Part shown: positions 9,023 to 17,720 of the stretch, one piece after another | How the letters are laid out: the number at the start of each line of letters is the position of its first letter | Numbering within the stretch: position 1 is the stretch's first letter | DNA from: Sediminicola sp037203765 | Lineage (GTDB): Bacteria; Bacteroidota; Bacteroidia; Flavobacteriales; Flavobacteriaceae | Reading direction: 5' to 3' | Assembly: GCF_037203765.1 (NCBI RefSeq) | Contig: NZ_JBBCAS010000004.1 | Span: forward strand, 266,313-330,312 | Length of the DNA: 64,000 nucleotides | Notes under the pieces: generated by a model | The model's database searches: none | What the model was told of the DNA's origin: nothing | The model's input: only the letters and a program-made list of their open reading frames with translations | Translations under genes and position numbers: made by a program

Positions 9023-11422
9023 TTAATAATTGTATTTAAGATTTAATAAAAAGTTTCTTCCCAAATCGTCCGCGTAATAGCGCAGGCGGTTCAGGTAGTT
9101 CCGGTATGAGGTATCCAATAGGTTGGTTACGGTAAATCCAAGGGTAAGCTTGGATCTTTGGTCCATATATAGATCTATACTGGAACTAAAATTGAGCAAA
9201 TGGTAAGCCTCTGGTGGGGTACTCACATCTACAGTTTCCATGGTTTCTGTTTCTGGTACAAAAACCTCAAAATTGTTGTCCGGAAATTCGTTCTGGCCAA
9301 ACATATAATCGCTCTGCAGGGACAATTTCAAATTGCGGACATTGGGGTTTTGGTATACCACCCCATTTTGGATGTTCACGGGAGGCATATTGATCAGTGC
9401 CTCGTTCCGGGTGCGGTCATAGCCCTTGACCATGGAAAACTGGTGGTTGAAACGGAAATGCTCGGCAAAGGCCAAAGAGGCATCCACATCTACCCCCAAC
9501 AATTGTGCATTGGTCTGGCGGTATTCCCACACCTGAAAATTGCCCCTTACCGTCTGTTGTATTTCCTTAGGTTCTATTACCATAAAATCGGTTATGGTAT
9601 TGATATAGGGGTTCACTGAAAATCCAAAAACGGTGTTCTCCCGCTGGAAGGTCAGGGACAGCTTATGGGATACTTCCGGACCAAAGCGCAGATCACCCAA
9701 CTCTATTCGGGAGGCAGAATGGTGCAGCCCTTCACTAAAAAGTTCAGAGGGATTGGGTGCGCGTGAGGCCAAGGAATAATTGAAAAACAGGTTGTACTGT
9801 TCGTTAAAGGAATATGTGGCCCCGGCCGTGGCAGAGGTATTGTAAAAATCCAATTTTGGATTGGTGAGGATCTGGTTGCCCACCTCCTCCACCACGATCT
9901 CGGGAAACAGTTCATCATAGTTCCGCGCTTCCCAAAAGGAGGTCCGGTAAAATTTGAACACATCCATATAGTTGTAGTCAAAACGCAGCCCGGCCTCTAC
10001 CACCAGGTGCTCCCCAAACCGGTAATCTGTAATGGCATAGACCCCAAGATCGTATTTGTCATAATCTGGTATCAAACGTCTTACCCCGGTATTGGGATCC
10101 GCAAAGTTGTTCTGGTAGCGGGCCATGGCCCCCACCTTTAGGGTTCCGGCATCAAACAGGTCCCGGTCCAGATCGAGCATCAGGGTATGGGTATCCAGTT
10201 CCAGATCCAGGGAAGCATTATCCGCATCTTCCCCCCTACGGATATCGTATTCCTGACGGTTGTTCCGTTGAAAATCATATTGAAGGCTAATTTTACCCAC
10301 GCCCTCGAAACGTCGGAACACTTTTAATCGGGCCAAATGGTGGGTCACCTCCTGCCTGGGGTTTCCTATGTCATAGGTAAAATCCCTGATGATGAGCGGC
10401 CGGTCGCTATTGATTGCCCGGACCTGGTCTTGGGCACCCCCCAGATGGGAGGCCCGTAAGATGCCGATATCGTTTTTAAAGAAGGAATAGTAGCCTTCCA
10501 CACCGTATTCCAATTCGTTGAGTCCAAAGCGCAGGGAGGCGTTCCGCTCAAAAATTCCCGTATTGCTAAGTACGTAATCTGGGGCCTCAAAATCGCCAAA
10601 ACGCTTTACCGTACCCTGAAGGGTTCCGTACCAACCACTCTTGTAGCTTTTGGTGACCTGGGAGGTTACCGATGAGCCCCTGCCATTGGATGAGGCGCTC
10701 ATAATCGTCTTGCCGAACAAGGTATCCTTGCGGGCCACTTTGGCGGCCTCGGCAACAATAACACCCCCAACGGCATCGCCACCGTACCGCAGGGCCCCGG
10801 CCCCTTTGATCAGGGTAAGGTTGCTTGCAGAATTGACATCAATGTTGGGTCCGTGCTCCGCACCCCACTCCTGATCTTCCATACGCACCCCGTTGTTGAC
10901 AATGATAATACGGCTGCTGTGCAAGCCGTTGACCATGGGTTTTACCACGGTATTGCCCGTATTCAGGGAAGAGACCCCGCTAATACTGTTCAGGGCATCG
11001 CCCAGGGTACCACTGCTGAAATCTTCCAACTGCGCATTGGAAATCTTATTCTCAAAAAGGGTCTTGGTCTGGTTCCTGTAGGCCTCCCCTTCCAGTACAA
11101 CCTCATTGAGCTCCTCCAAATGGTGTTCCAGCAGAAAATTGTTGGTGGTATTGCCATCTACCCTTACGGTAAATCCCTTGGACAGGCAATAGGGGTGCGA
11201 CACCTGAATGGCGTAGGTACCCTTGCAGAGTCCGGTAAAGGTGTACTTACCATCCAGATCGGAGAGTACCGCTTGTTCCGTTCCGGCAAGGATCAGAGTG
11301 GCACCCGGTAAAAGGGAACCATCATGCAGGTCCTTTACAGATCCTGATAGGGTATAATTGCAATCTTGTGATAAGGAGATACTGCTACATAATAGCAGTA
11401 CAAATAGAGCGTAATAGCGCAT
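9023..11422 (-). CDS. TonB-dependent receptor, ZnuD-like (zinc or copper uptake)
   Basis: 799 residues with signal peptide MRYYALFVLLLCSSISLSQ. A CarboxypepD-like domain follows (TLSGSVKDLHDGSLLPGATLIL), then a TonB-box region (LNEVVLEGEAYRNQT), a plug with EWGAEHGPNIDV and LIKGAGALRYGGDAVGGVI, and a barrel. It ends in LLDTSYRNYLNRLRYYADDLGRNFLLNLKYNY; the YRN...GRNF ending and the HG-containing plug loop are features of ZnuD-type metal receptors. The His/Cys-rich small protein upstream supports a metal ligand. Ligand identity (zinc, copper) is inference. Its gene lies 44 bp downstream of the His-rich gene and 17 bp upstream of the lipoprotein, forming one leftward operon from about 11.85 kb. 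Confidence 0.85.
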   Translation of the reverse strand: MRYYALFVLLLCSSISLSQDCNYTLSGSVKDLHDGSLLPGATLILAGTEQAVLSDLDGKYTFTGLCKGTYAIQVSHPYCLSKGFTVRVDGNTTNNFLLEHHLEELNEVVLEGEAYRNQTKTLFENKISNAQLEDFSSGTLGDALNSISGVSSLNTGNTVVKPMVNGLHSSRIIIVNNGVRMEDQEWGAEHGPNIDVNSASNLTLIKGAGALRYGGDAVGGVIVAEAAKVARKDTLFGKTIMSASSNGRGSSVTSQVTKSYKSGWYGTLQGTVKRFGDFEAPDYVLSNTGIFERNASLRFGLNELEYGVEGYYSFFKNDIGILRASHLGGAQDQVRAINSDRPLIIRDFTYDIGNPRQEVTHHLARLKVFRRFEGVGKISLQYDFQRNNRQEYDIRRGEDADNASLDLELDTHTLMLDLDRDLFDAGTLKVGAMARYQNNFADPNTGVRRLIPDYDKYDLGVYAITDYRFGEHLVVEAGLRFDYNYMDVFKFYRTSFWEARNYDELFPEIVVEEVGNQILTNPKLDFYNTSATAGATYSFNEQYNLFFNYSLASRAPNPSELFSEGLHHSASRIELGDLRFGPEVSHKLSLTFQRENTVFGFSVNPYINTITDFMVIEPKEIQQTVRGNFQVWEYRQTNAQLLGVDVDASLAFAEHFRFNHQFSMVKGYDRTRNEALINMPPVNIQNGVVYQNPNVRNLKLSLQSDYMFGQNEFPDNNFEVFVPETETMETVDVSTPPEAYHLLNFSSSIDLYMDQRSKLTLGFTVTNLLDTSYRNYLNRLRYYADDLGRNFLLNLKYNY

Positions 11423-11466
11423 AGTACTTCTTGAATTAAAATATTGGAACCGGGTGGTGTGGTCTT

Positions 11467-11799
11467 TTAACCTAGTAGGTATGGCGGTGCCCGTAATTGG
11501 GTATTGGTATGTTTAAAAGAACTGAATAAAGGGGATGAAAATTGACATGCCTCCTTTTTCAGGACGGTGGGCAGCAACAGCTCGGTGTTGTTGGTCACAC
11601 TGTAATGGTAAGTGGATTGGTGAAAGTGACAAATTTGGCAATCTGTGGCCTGCTCATGTACATGAGCCACCTGCTCTTTGCAAACCTGATGTTCGTGACC
11701 TTGAAAAACATGAGATAATTGAATAGCATTGGGCAGCATTAAAGCTGTAAGCAGCAATAATGCCGTAAAAACACGTACAAATTGTTTTTCAATTCCCAT
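11467..11799 (-). CDS. Small His/Cys-rich exported protein
   Basis: 110 residues with a signal peptide or membrane segment (VRVFTALLLLTALMLPNAIQ), then a metal-binding-looking stretch: HVFQGHEHQVC, AHVHEQATDCQICHFHQSTYHYS. Ten His and several Cys lie within about 45 residues. Such proteins precede ZnuD-like receptors in many Bacteroidota and are thought to hold metal or sense it in the periplasm; the exact role is not established. First gene of the leftward three-gene operon. A 15-bp palindrome lies 52 bp upstream of the start and may be its operator. Confidence 0.75.
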   Translation of the reverse strand: MGIEKQFVRVFTALLLLTALMLPNAIQLSHVFQGHEHQVCKEQVAHVHEQATDCQICHFHQSTYHYSVTNNTELLLPTVLKKEACQFSSPLFSSFKHTNTQLRAPPYLLG

Positions 11800-11851
11800 G
11801 GGGGCGTTTTGCTTTCGCTATTCCTAACGTTGGAAGCCCGAAGATATAAAA

Positions 11852-11866
11852 CAATTTTGAAAATTG
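11852..11866. promoter_or_regulatory. Palindrome upstream of metal-uptake operon
   Basis: CAATTTTGAAAATTG is a perfect inverted repeat around a central G, about 52 bp before the start of the His-rich gene. Position and symmetry suit a Fur/Zur-type or MerR-type operator, but no consensus match can be claimed, and AT-rich palindromes arise easily. Confidence 0.35.
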
Positions 11867-12206
11867 AAATTTTTGTTGAACCATCATAGGGCAATACGGG
11901 GGTTAGAGGACAGTTTCTAGCGTAGCAGGTTCAACAGAATGTGCTGATCAGTGTATTCATTACTGAAATAAATGAGGTTTAGCCCAATATATCTTAAAGC
12001 TCTATACATGAAATGTGGTTGAATTGCCCCTTACCTAATGGCATGACAAATACGCTCCCCCAATCCTATAAAATCCCAAACGAGTCAAAGATCAAACCAA
12101 CATTGTCAACCCACCTAAAATCATCTTCATAATTTTATGCGTGTAACCAATGTTACTGCACAACTGTTTATGAATTGGTATTTTTAATACTTCAAAAACA
12201 AAGACG
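11867..12206. other. Divergent intergenic region
   Basis: About 340 bp between the leftward metal operon and the rightward dioxygenase-rhodanese gene. No gene, RNA or repeat recognised. Confidence 0.4.
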
Positions 12207-13541
12207 ATGATGAAAATTGAACAATTTGAATATAAACCTTTGGCCCACTATTCCTATATCCTTATCAGTGATGGGGAAATGGCCATTATTGATCCAGAGC
12301 GTAATCCTATGCATTATTACGCTTATGCCAAGGCCAATAATGCCACTATAAAAGCGGTCTTTGAAACACACCCCCATGCAGATTTTGTAAGTTCCCACTT
12401 GCAGATCCATGAGGAAACGGGTGCCACGATCTACAACAGTGAAAAGTTGGGAGCAGATTATCCCCACCAACCCTTTGATGAGGGCAACAGCATTAAAATT
12501 GGCAAAGCCACCTTGGGCGCCATCAATACCCCTGGCCATTCCCCGGACAGTATTACCATCGTGGCGAAAGAAGGGGACCAAACCGTGCTCTTTACGGGCG
12601 ACACCCTCTTTATTGGTGATGTAGGTCGCCCTGATCTACGTGAAAAAGCTGGGAAGATGCAGGCCAAACGCCAGGTGCTTGCCGAAGCCATGTACCAGAC
12701 CATTCAGGAAAAGTTTACCCATCTGCCCGATGATGCCATCGTATACCCCGCACACGGTGCCGGCTCCCTCTGTGGCAAGAGCATGAGCGATGCCAATAGC
12801 AGCACCTTGGGCAACGAACGTATGGGGAATTGGGCGTTTAAAAAACAGACCAAAGAGGAATTTGTAGACCACCTGCTCGACAGCCAGCCCTTTATCCCTT
12901 CCTATTTTGGATACAATGTGGATATCAACAAGACGGGGGCAGCAACCCTTCGCAAAGCCTTGGCCGCTGTGCCCTTTAAAATGGGTGCCACCGCCAAAGG
13001 AGTGATCGTTGATGTACGGTCGGAATCAGACTTTAAAAAAGGGCATCTCCAAGGCAGTATCAACATTCAGGCGACTTCAGAGGATTCCAAGTTCGAAACC
13101 TGGTTGGGGGCCATCGTACAACCCGAGGAGAAATTCAGTTTGGTCATCGATAAGCCCGAGGATCTGGAACCCATGTTGGAGCGGGTAGCCAAAATTGGAT
13201 ATGAAAGGCAATTGCAGACCGTACTGACACTTGCCAAGGAAAGTTTGCTAAAAATGAAGCCCTTGGATCTTCAGGATTTCAAGCAGCATCCCGATAAGTA
13301 TACCATCGTAGATATCCGTAACCAGAGTGAGATCAACGAGGGCAAGTTTTTTGAACAGGCCTTGGAGCATCCGCTCAACGAACTCAGGGAAACGGCCAAT
13401 AAAATCCCTACGGACAAACCGGTGGTGGTCCATTGTGCCGGCGGGTACCGTAGTGCTGCCGGGAGTAGTATTCTGGAATCCGAATTGGATGGGGTTACGG
13501 TTTTTGATTTGAGCGAGGATGTGAATGAATTTAAAAAATAA
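12207..13541 (+). CDS. Persulfide dioxygenase-rhodanese fusion (MBL-fold)
   Basis: 444 residues. The N-terminal ~240 residues are an ETHE1-like lactamase-fold domain: ETHPHADF gives iron ligands His55, His57 and Asp59, followed by NTPGHSPDS, FTGDTLFIGDVGRPDL and VYPAHGAGS. Two rhodanese repeats follow. The middle one (GVIVDVRSESDFKKGHL) lacks the active Cys, while the last one (YTIVDIRNQSEINEG...VVVHCAGGYRSAA) keeps it at Cys410. Such fusions oxidise glutathione or low-molecular persulfide to sulfite and pass sulfur through the rhodanese to make thiosulfate. They act in the cytosol in sulfide detoxification, normally downstream of SQR. Only a fragment of SQR remains in this window (1.7-2.0 kb). 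The gene stands alone; ATG at 12207 or 12210. Confidence 0.9.
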   Translation: MMKIEQFEYKPLAHYSYILISDGEMAIIDPERNPMHYYAYAKANNATIKAVFETHPHADFVSSHLQIHEETGATIYNSEKLGADYPHQPFDEGNSIKIGKATLGAINTPGHSPDSITIVAKEGDQTVLFTGDTLFIGDVGRPDLREKAGKMQAKRQVLAEAMYQTIQEKFTHLPDDAIVYPAHGAGSLCGKSMSDANSSTLGNERMGNWAFKKQTKEEFVDHLLDSQPFIPSYFGYNVDINKTGAATLRKALAAVPFKMGATAKGVIVDVRSESDFKKGHLQGSINIQATSEDSKFETWLGAIVQPEEKFSLVIDKPEDLEPMLERVAKIGYERQLQTVLTLAKESLLKMKPLDLQDFKQHPDKYTIVDIRNQSEINEGKFFEQALEHPLNELRETANKIPTDKPVVVHCAGGYRSAAGSSILESELDGVTVFDLSEDVNEFKK

Positions 13542-13560
13542 GTAGGGCGAGCATCAGGCA

Positions 13561-13842
13561 GATTGCTTCACTGCGTTCGCAATGACGGTCGCCAAGGGTC
13601 ATTGCGAGCGGAACGAAGTGGAGCGCGGCAATCTCATCAATGGAACCAAGAAGGGACAGATTGCTTCACTGCGTTCGCAATGACAGTCGCCAAGGGTCAT
13701 TGCGAGCGGAACGAAGTGGAGCGCGGCAATCTCATGAAAGGGACACCAATGGGACAGATTGCTTCGGCCAAAACGCCTCGCAATGACAGCCAGGGAAAAA
13801 CAGATTGCTTCACTGCGTTCGCAATGACGGTGGGAAAAAGGA
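13561..13842. repeat. Interspersed repeat family A, cluster 1
   Basis: Tandem units of the form TCATTGCGAGCGGAACGAAG ... GGCAATCTC ... CAGATTGCTTC ... CGCAATGAC. The outer arms (TCATTGCGAG / CTCGCAATGA) and inner arms (GGCAATCT / AGATTGC) are complementary, so each unit can fold into a nested hairpin. The last unit (13697-13831) is repeated almost exactly at 14160-14294, on the far side of the GIY-YIG gene. Confidence 0.9.
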
Positions 13843-13865
13843 CCGTGCAATAAATAAAAAGTGAA

Positions 13866-14150
13866 ATGAAAGAAGGCTTTGTATACATACTCACCAATAA
13901 AAACAACACAACTCTTTACGTTGGGGTTACTTCCAATTTAATAATGCGCGTACAAGAACACAAAGAGAAAAAGGATAAAAATTCGTTTACGGCCAGATAC
14001 AATCTAAATAAATTGGTGTATTACAAAACGTTTCAAAACATAGGTGATGCCATTGCCAGGGAGAAACAATTAAAAAGTGGCAACAGGGCCAACAAAATAG
14101 ATTTGATAGAACGTGAGAATCCAGAGTGGAAGGATTTAATTGAGGGGTAA
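13866..14150 (+). CDS. GIY-YIG nuclease domain protein (UPF0213-like)
   Basis: 94 residues with the GIY-YIG fold from the first residues: GFVYILTNKNNTTLYVGVTSNLIMRVQEHK. The two tyrosines of the signature, the Arg of RVQEH and the basic helix are present. Then comes LVYYKTFQNIGDAIAREKQLKSGNRANKIDLI, matching the short COG2827/UPF0213 single-domain family, whose members cut or nick DNA in other contexts; the role of this family is not established. The gene is enclosed by 135-bp near-identical repeat units on both sides (about 5 differences), so it looks like a passenger or an agent of repeat family A. ATG at 13866 starts the domain directly. Complete by length. Confidence 0.85.
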   Translation: MKEGFVYILTNKNNTTLYVGVTSNLIMRVQEHKEKKDKNSFTARYNLNKLVYYKTFQNIGDAIAREKQLKSGNRANKIDLIERENPEWKDLIEG

Positions 14151-14157
14151 TGCTAAC

Positions 14158-14300
14158 TGTCATTGCGAGCGGAACGAAGTGGAGCGCGGCAATCTCATGA
14201 AAGGGACACCAATGGGACAGATTGCTTCGGCTAAAACGCCTCGCAATGACGGCGGGGAAAAAACAGATTGCTTCACTGCGTTCGCAATGACGGTAACGGA
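14158..14300. repeat. Interspersed repeat family A, cluster 2
   Basis: One composite unit at 14160-14294, the same length (135 bp) and about 96 percent identical to 13697-13831, in the same orientation. The two copies are direct repeats around the GIY-YIG gene. Confidence 0.9.
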
Positions 14301-14459
14301 CAGGCCTTGCAATGACGGTTCGAATGTGCCTAAAAACACATATATTTTTGAGAACGCTATCAATTTTAAAATTATAAGTTTAAGTTAGCCCCTTGAAAAA
14401 ATTGATCATAATGGTGAGGATGGCCAATACATCCCATTTTTCACAGTAAACCATAAGAT

Positions 14460-14855
14460 TTGAGACCTGTTGTATTGATAATTGATGATGATCTGGTATC
14501 CCAATATTCCACAAGATATGTGGTATCACAATGTGCGCCAGATGCACTGATCTACGTGAGCGATAGTGCAGAGGAAGCCCTTATTCAATTGTCCCAGCTC
14601 CAATCGGCCAGAAAAGCTTTACCGGACATCATTTTCCTCGACCTAATTATGCCGGGCATGGGAGGTTGGGAATTTATCAAAAGATTTCAAAAAGTCCCGG
14701 GTCTCAACAAAGAAACTAGAATCTATGTATTATCCGCTTTTACCAGCGTTAAGGACAGGGATACGGCAAAAAACAATTCGGTCATCGCTGGTTTTTTTGA
14801 CAAGCCGATAACCAGGAACATTGTCAAGTCCATCTTTACCTCCCGTACACCTTAA
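14460..14855 (+). CDS. Single-domain response regulator receiver, TTG start
   Basis: 131 residues forming only a receiver domain: acidic pocket Asp9-Asp11 (LIIDDD), phosphoacceptor Asp61 in IIFLDLIMPGMGG, and conserved Lys115 in GFFDKPI. There is no output domain, as in CheY/Spo0F-type relays. The start must be TTG at 14460: a TAA lies in frame two codons upstream and the next Met falls inside the domain. The upstream sequence is repeat family A. No kinase gene is adjacent, so its partner is unknown (a hybrid or GAF-PAS kinase is possible). It is the Rcp1-like group of small receivers common in Bacteroidota. Confidence 0.85.
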   Translation: MRPVVLIIDDDLVSQYSTRYVVSQCAPDALIYVSDSAEEALIQLSQLQSARKALPDIIFLDLIMPGMGGWEFIKRFQKVPGLNKETRIYVLSAFTSVKDRDTAKNNSVIAGFFDKPITRNIVKSIFTSRTP

Positions 14856-14960
14856 TCCCAGTCCTGTATTTATAAATCTTGACTATCCTATTATTATTTA
14901 TTACCTGTAATTTTTTAAGATAGCACCACCTTATTGCAACTTGCATATTTTATATAACTA

Positions 14961-14990
14961 AAAAAACCCCAAGGGCAAGGCTCCTGGGGT
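14961..14990 (-). terminator. Terminator hairpin
   Basis: ACCCCA-AGG (from 14966) pairs with CC-TGGGGT (ending 14990), and the minus strand continues into a run of T (14961-14966). It serves the small leftward gene ending at 15041. Confidence 0.75.
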
Positions 14991-15040
14991 GTTGGTATGA
15001 GGTCCAAACTATGTTAAGATGATCGTAGTGGAATTTTCTG

Positions 15041-15259
15041 CTACAGTGCCTCGGCTTTAGGTTCTTTGGGAGCCTTTAGATTGATATCCAAAAGATTGAC
15101 ATCCTCATTGGACACAAAATTATAATACCCAAAAAATTCGAAGCCGTGTTTCTTCAATACCTTCATCAGGTCGTTCACCAATAGTTCACGTTCTGTATGG
15201 GTAATTGGCTTATCGTTCCTCTTGTAATAGAAACCGTTTACTTTTAGATTTTTCTCCAT
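15041..15259 (-). CDS. Small hypothetical protein
   Basis: 72 residues if started at ATG 15259 (MEKNLKVNGFYYKRNDK). A longer frame upstream (to 15379) encodes Cys/Arg-rich sequence with no conserved look. The helix TERELLVNDLMKVLKKHGFEFFGYYNF followed by NEDVNLLDINL suggests a small alpha/beta protein. No family recognised. A good terminator lies 51 bp downstream, which supports its being a real transcription unit. Confidence 0.55.
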   Translation of the reverse strand: MEKNLKVNGFYYKRNDKPITHTERELLVNDLMKVLKKHGFEFFGYYNFVSNEDVNLLDINLKAPKEPKAEAL

Positions 15260-15566
15260 GTTAGATTTGGGGTTTGCATGTTTATTATCAAGCCCCTTTC
15301 GGGCGCTTAACAGGTTAAGTTTAGTCGGACAATAACTCTTTGGGAAGCTCTTGCGCCGTTGCCAATTGAAAACGTCCAATTCTGGCCCATATTGTACATA
15401 TACCTAGTATTTCAACGAAAAATACGCACTCGTTTTATCTCCAAATTTCTAAAAACCTGGGAGTCAATTGACAAGAGTCCAAAAAGTTAATTTGAAAAAA
15501 TTACACCCCCCAACATGTTTGCGTTCTCTCGATATCACAAGACCGTTCCGATTCAAAAACCATATC

Positions 15567-17489
15567 TTATTTCAAATGCTTTTCCAAAAATTCTACCACT
15601 CGTACGTAGGCAGTAATGCGATTGTCCATCTTACGAATACCATGTCCCTCGTCCGGGAACCTAAGGTATACAACCTCGCCTCCATTATCCCTAATCCCCT
15701 TCACGAAACGGTCCGACTCTGTAATCGGATCCCGTGGGTCATTGGCACCATGGAGTACCATTACGGGATCTTTTACCTGATCTATATAAGTCATGGGAGA
15801 GATAGACTCAAAGAATTTTCGGTCTTCCGGATCATCAATATCCCCGTATTCCAACCGATCACTGGCCTTTAGGGCAGGAGATGCGCCTTCCAGTGCGGTG
15901 ATCCAGTTGGACACACCAACAAAGGCGACACCACAACTGAAGACTTCAGGTAAACGAGTCATGGCCGCCATGGTCAGATAACCACCGTAAGAGCCACCCA
16001 TAACGGCCACTTTATCCTTATTGACAAGCCCTTTTTCGGATAGGTAATTTACCGCGTCTTCAAGATCGTAAAGTTCACTTTCCCTTTTACGCTTATCATT
16101 CTCACGGGCATATGTTTTCCCATAACCCGTGGATCCCCGGAAATTTAGATCGAATACGGCAAATCCCTGGGCTGTCAAATATTGGGTAACCGCACTAAAA
16201 GTGGGCCTGGCCTGTGCGGTAGGACCTCCATGGACCAGCAGTACCAAAGGAGTATCTTTGTTCATTAACTCTACCGGATATAAAAGCCCGTGTACGGTGA
16301 GTCCGTCCCGTGCTTGGAAACTATGAGCCACGGGCTGTACCATCCTTTCAAGATCCAAACCGGCATTGTTGGAACGGGTCACACGGTTTACCTCCTTACT
16401 TCCAACAGTCCCTGCCCAAAGATCTCCGGGCAATTTGGGACCAAAAACATTGGCCAATAGGGTTTCACCATGCTTCGCTCTTTTTAGGTTGAACACTCCA
16501 GCGGGCCAGTCAGGGGGCGTAATTTCCGATCTATTATCGAGATCCAAAATATGATGCTTGCTAAATCCGCCATCATTGGCTACCCAGTGCAGTATATTTT
16601 TCTTATCATCATACAGTATCTGTTCAATATCAAAATCTTTTTGGAGTATATATTCCAATTTAGCGGTTTCAAGATCATAACGGGCCACACCCAAATACTC
16701 CGAATCCTTATTGGTTCGCAGAAAAAAGGAACTACCGTCCAGTTTCCATTCTATATCAGAAAACTGTGACCTGTCCCCTTCACTGCTGATGGGGATCAAT
16801 TTAGCATCTGCAATATTCAACAGGAAGAGATTATTGGCGTCTTCGGCAATACTTTCCATAATTACAACTTGGTTGCCATCGGGTGAAAAGGAAATGGGAT
16901 AATATCCCATGCTCCCCTCATATATTTTTTTGTCCGTATTGGTACTGATATCAAACACGTGAATATCGTAATCGGTTCCATTCCGCTCTGTAGTCGCATA
17001 TACAAATTGGGAACCGTCTTTATTGAAATCCCCAAACTCACGGAAGGCGTCAGAAGGTGCCAATAATTCTTTTTCGTATAATCCATCAGCGGACACCAGG
17101 TAATAGCCCATACGTTCATTCCCCTCCTTGTCCGTGGCATATAGAACTTCATTGTGATCTGGACGCCATTGGTGAAAAGTGACCGAGTTTCCATAAGTGA
17201 TTTGAAGTGGGGCGGACAGCCGTACGGTTTCAGTGACCCAAATCTGGGGCTCCCCAGATAAATCGGTTCGATAGGCCACATGCACTCCATCAGGGGAAAG
17301 TGAGGGGGCATAAGCATCCTGCACATTAAGGAATCGTACAATATCCGGTTCTTCGGCCCCCGCCAATGCGACCCTATTGGGTACTGCTACCGGAATGTCC
17401 GCGTCAAAGTTGTCTTTTTTTTGTTCCTGTTGTTTGTCCCCGCAAGCCATCAGTAACAGCAACGGCAGAAAATAGTGTGATAGTTTCAT
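15567..17489 (-). CDS. S9 family prolyl oligopeptidase-type peptidase, lipoprotein
   Basis: 640 residues. Lipoprotein signal MKLSHYFLPLLLLMACGDK (Cys16). Residues ~50-370 form a beta-propeller with WD40/TolB-like blades (SPDGVHVAYRTD, SPDGNQVVIME). The C-terminal alpha/beta hydrolase domain has the triad Ser500 (GGSYGG), Asp584 (HGANDP) and His616 (DEGHG), plus the oxyanion HGGP motif. Members remove dipeptides or cut short peptides; the lipoprotein form works in the periplasm or on the surface. It is divergent from the amidohydrolase gene at 17721, with ~230 bp of shared promoter region. Full length and intact. Confidence 0.9.
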   Translation of the reverse strand: MKLSHYFLPLLLLMACGDKQQEQKKDNFDADIPVAVPNRVALAGAEEPDIVRFLNVQDAYAPSLSPDGVHVAYRTDLSGEPQIWVTETVRLSAPLQITYGNSVTFHQWRPDHNEVLYATDKEGNERMGYYLVSADGLYEKELLAPSDAFREFGDFNKDGSQFVYATTERNGTDYDIHVFDISTNTDKKIYEGSMGYYPISFSPDGNQVVIMESIAEDANNLFLLNIADAKLIPISSEGDRSQFSDIEWKLDGSSFFLRTNKDSEYLGVARYDLETAKLEYILQKDFDIEQILYDDKKNILHWVANDGGFSKHHILDLDNRSEITPPDWPAGVFNLKRAKHGETLLANVFGPKLPGDLWAGTVGSKEVNRVTRSNNAGLDLERMVQPVAHSFQARDGLTVHGLLYPVELMNKDTPLVLLVHGGPTAQARPTFSAVTQYLTAQGFAVFDLNFRGSTGYGKTYARENDKRKRESELYDLEDAVNYLSEKGLVNKDKVAVMGGSYGGYLTMAAMTRLPEVFSCGVAFVGVSNWITALEGASPALKASDRLEYGDIDDPEDRKFFESISPMTYIDQVKDPVMVLHGANDPRDPITESDRFVKGIRDNGGEVVYLRFPDEGHGIRKMDNRITAYVRVVEFLEKHLK

Positions 17490-17720
17490 ACAGTTATCAT
17501 TTAAAAAGGTAATGATTTATTTTGGCCCATGAGTGGGCTTTCGGAGGTGGAGAAAAGATACTAAATTATTTTCTTTTAAAGCACGTATTCACTCCAAAAA
17601 CATCACGTTTCGGATCCTTTTATACTTGAAAATCAGCCACATATCGAAAATTTACATATCTTTAAGACCCTATCCGTTCCGGATAGCATTCCGTTCCCCC
17701 TTAACTTTAAAAACCAGCCT

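Noticed and set aside
13561..13842. CRISPR array
   Set aside because: Units are long, foldable and nearly identical throughout, with no regularly spaced unique spacers, and no cas genes are near.
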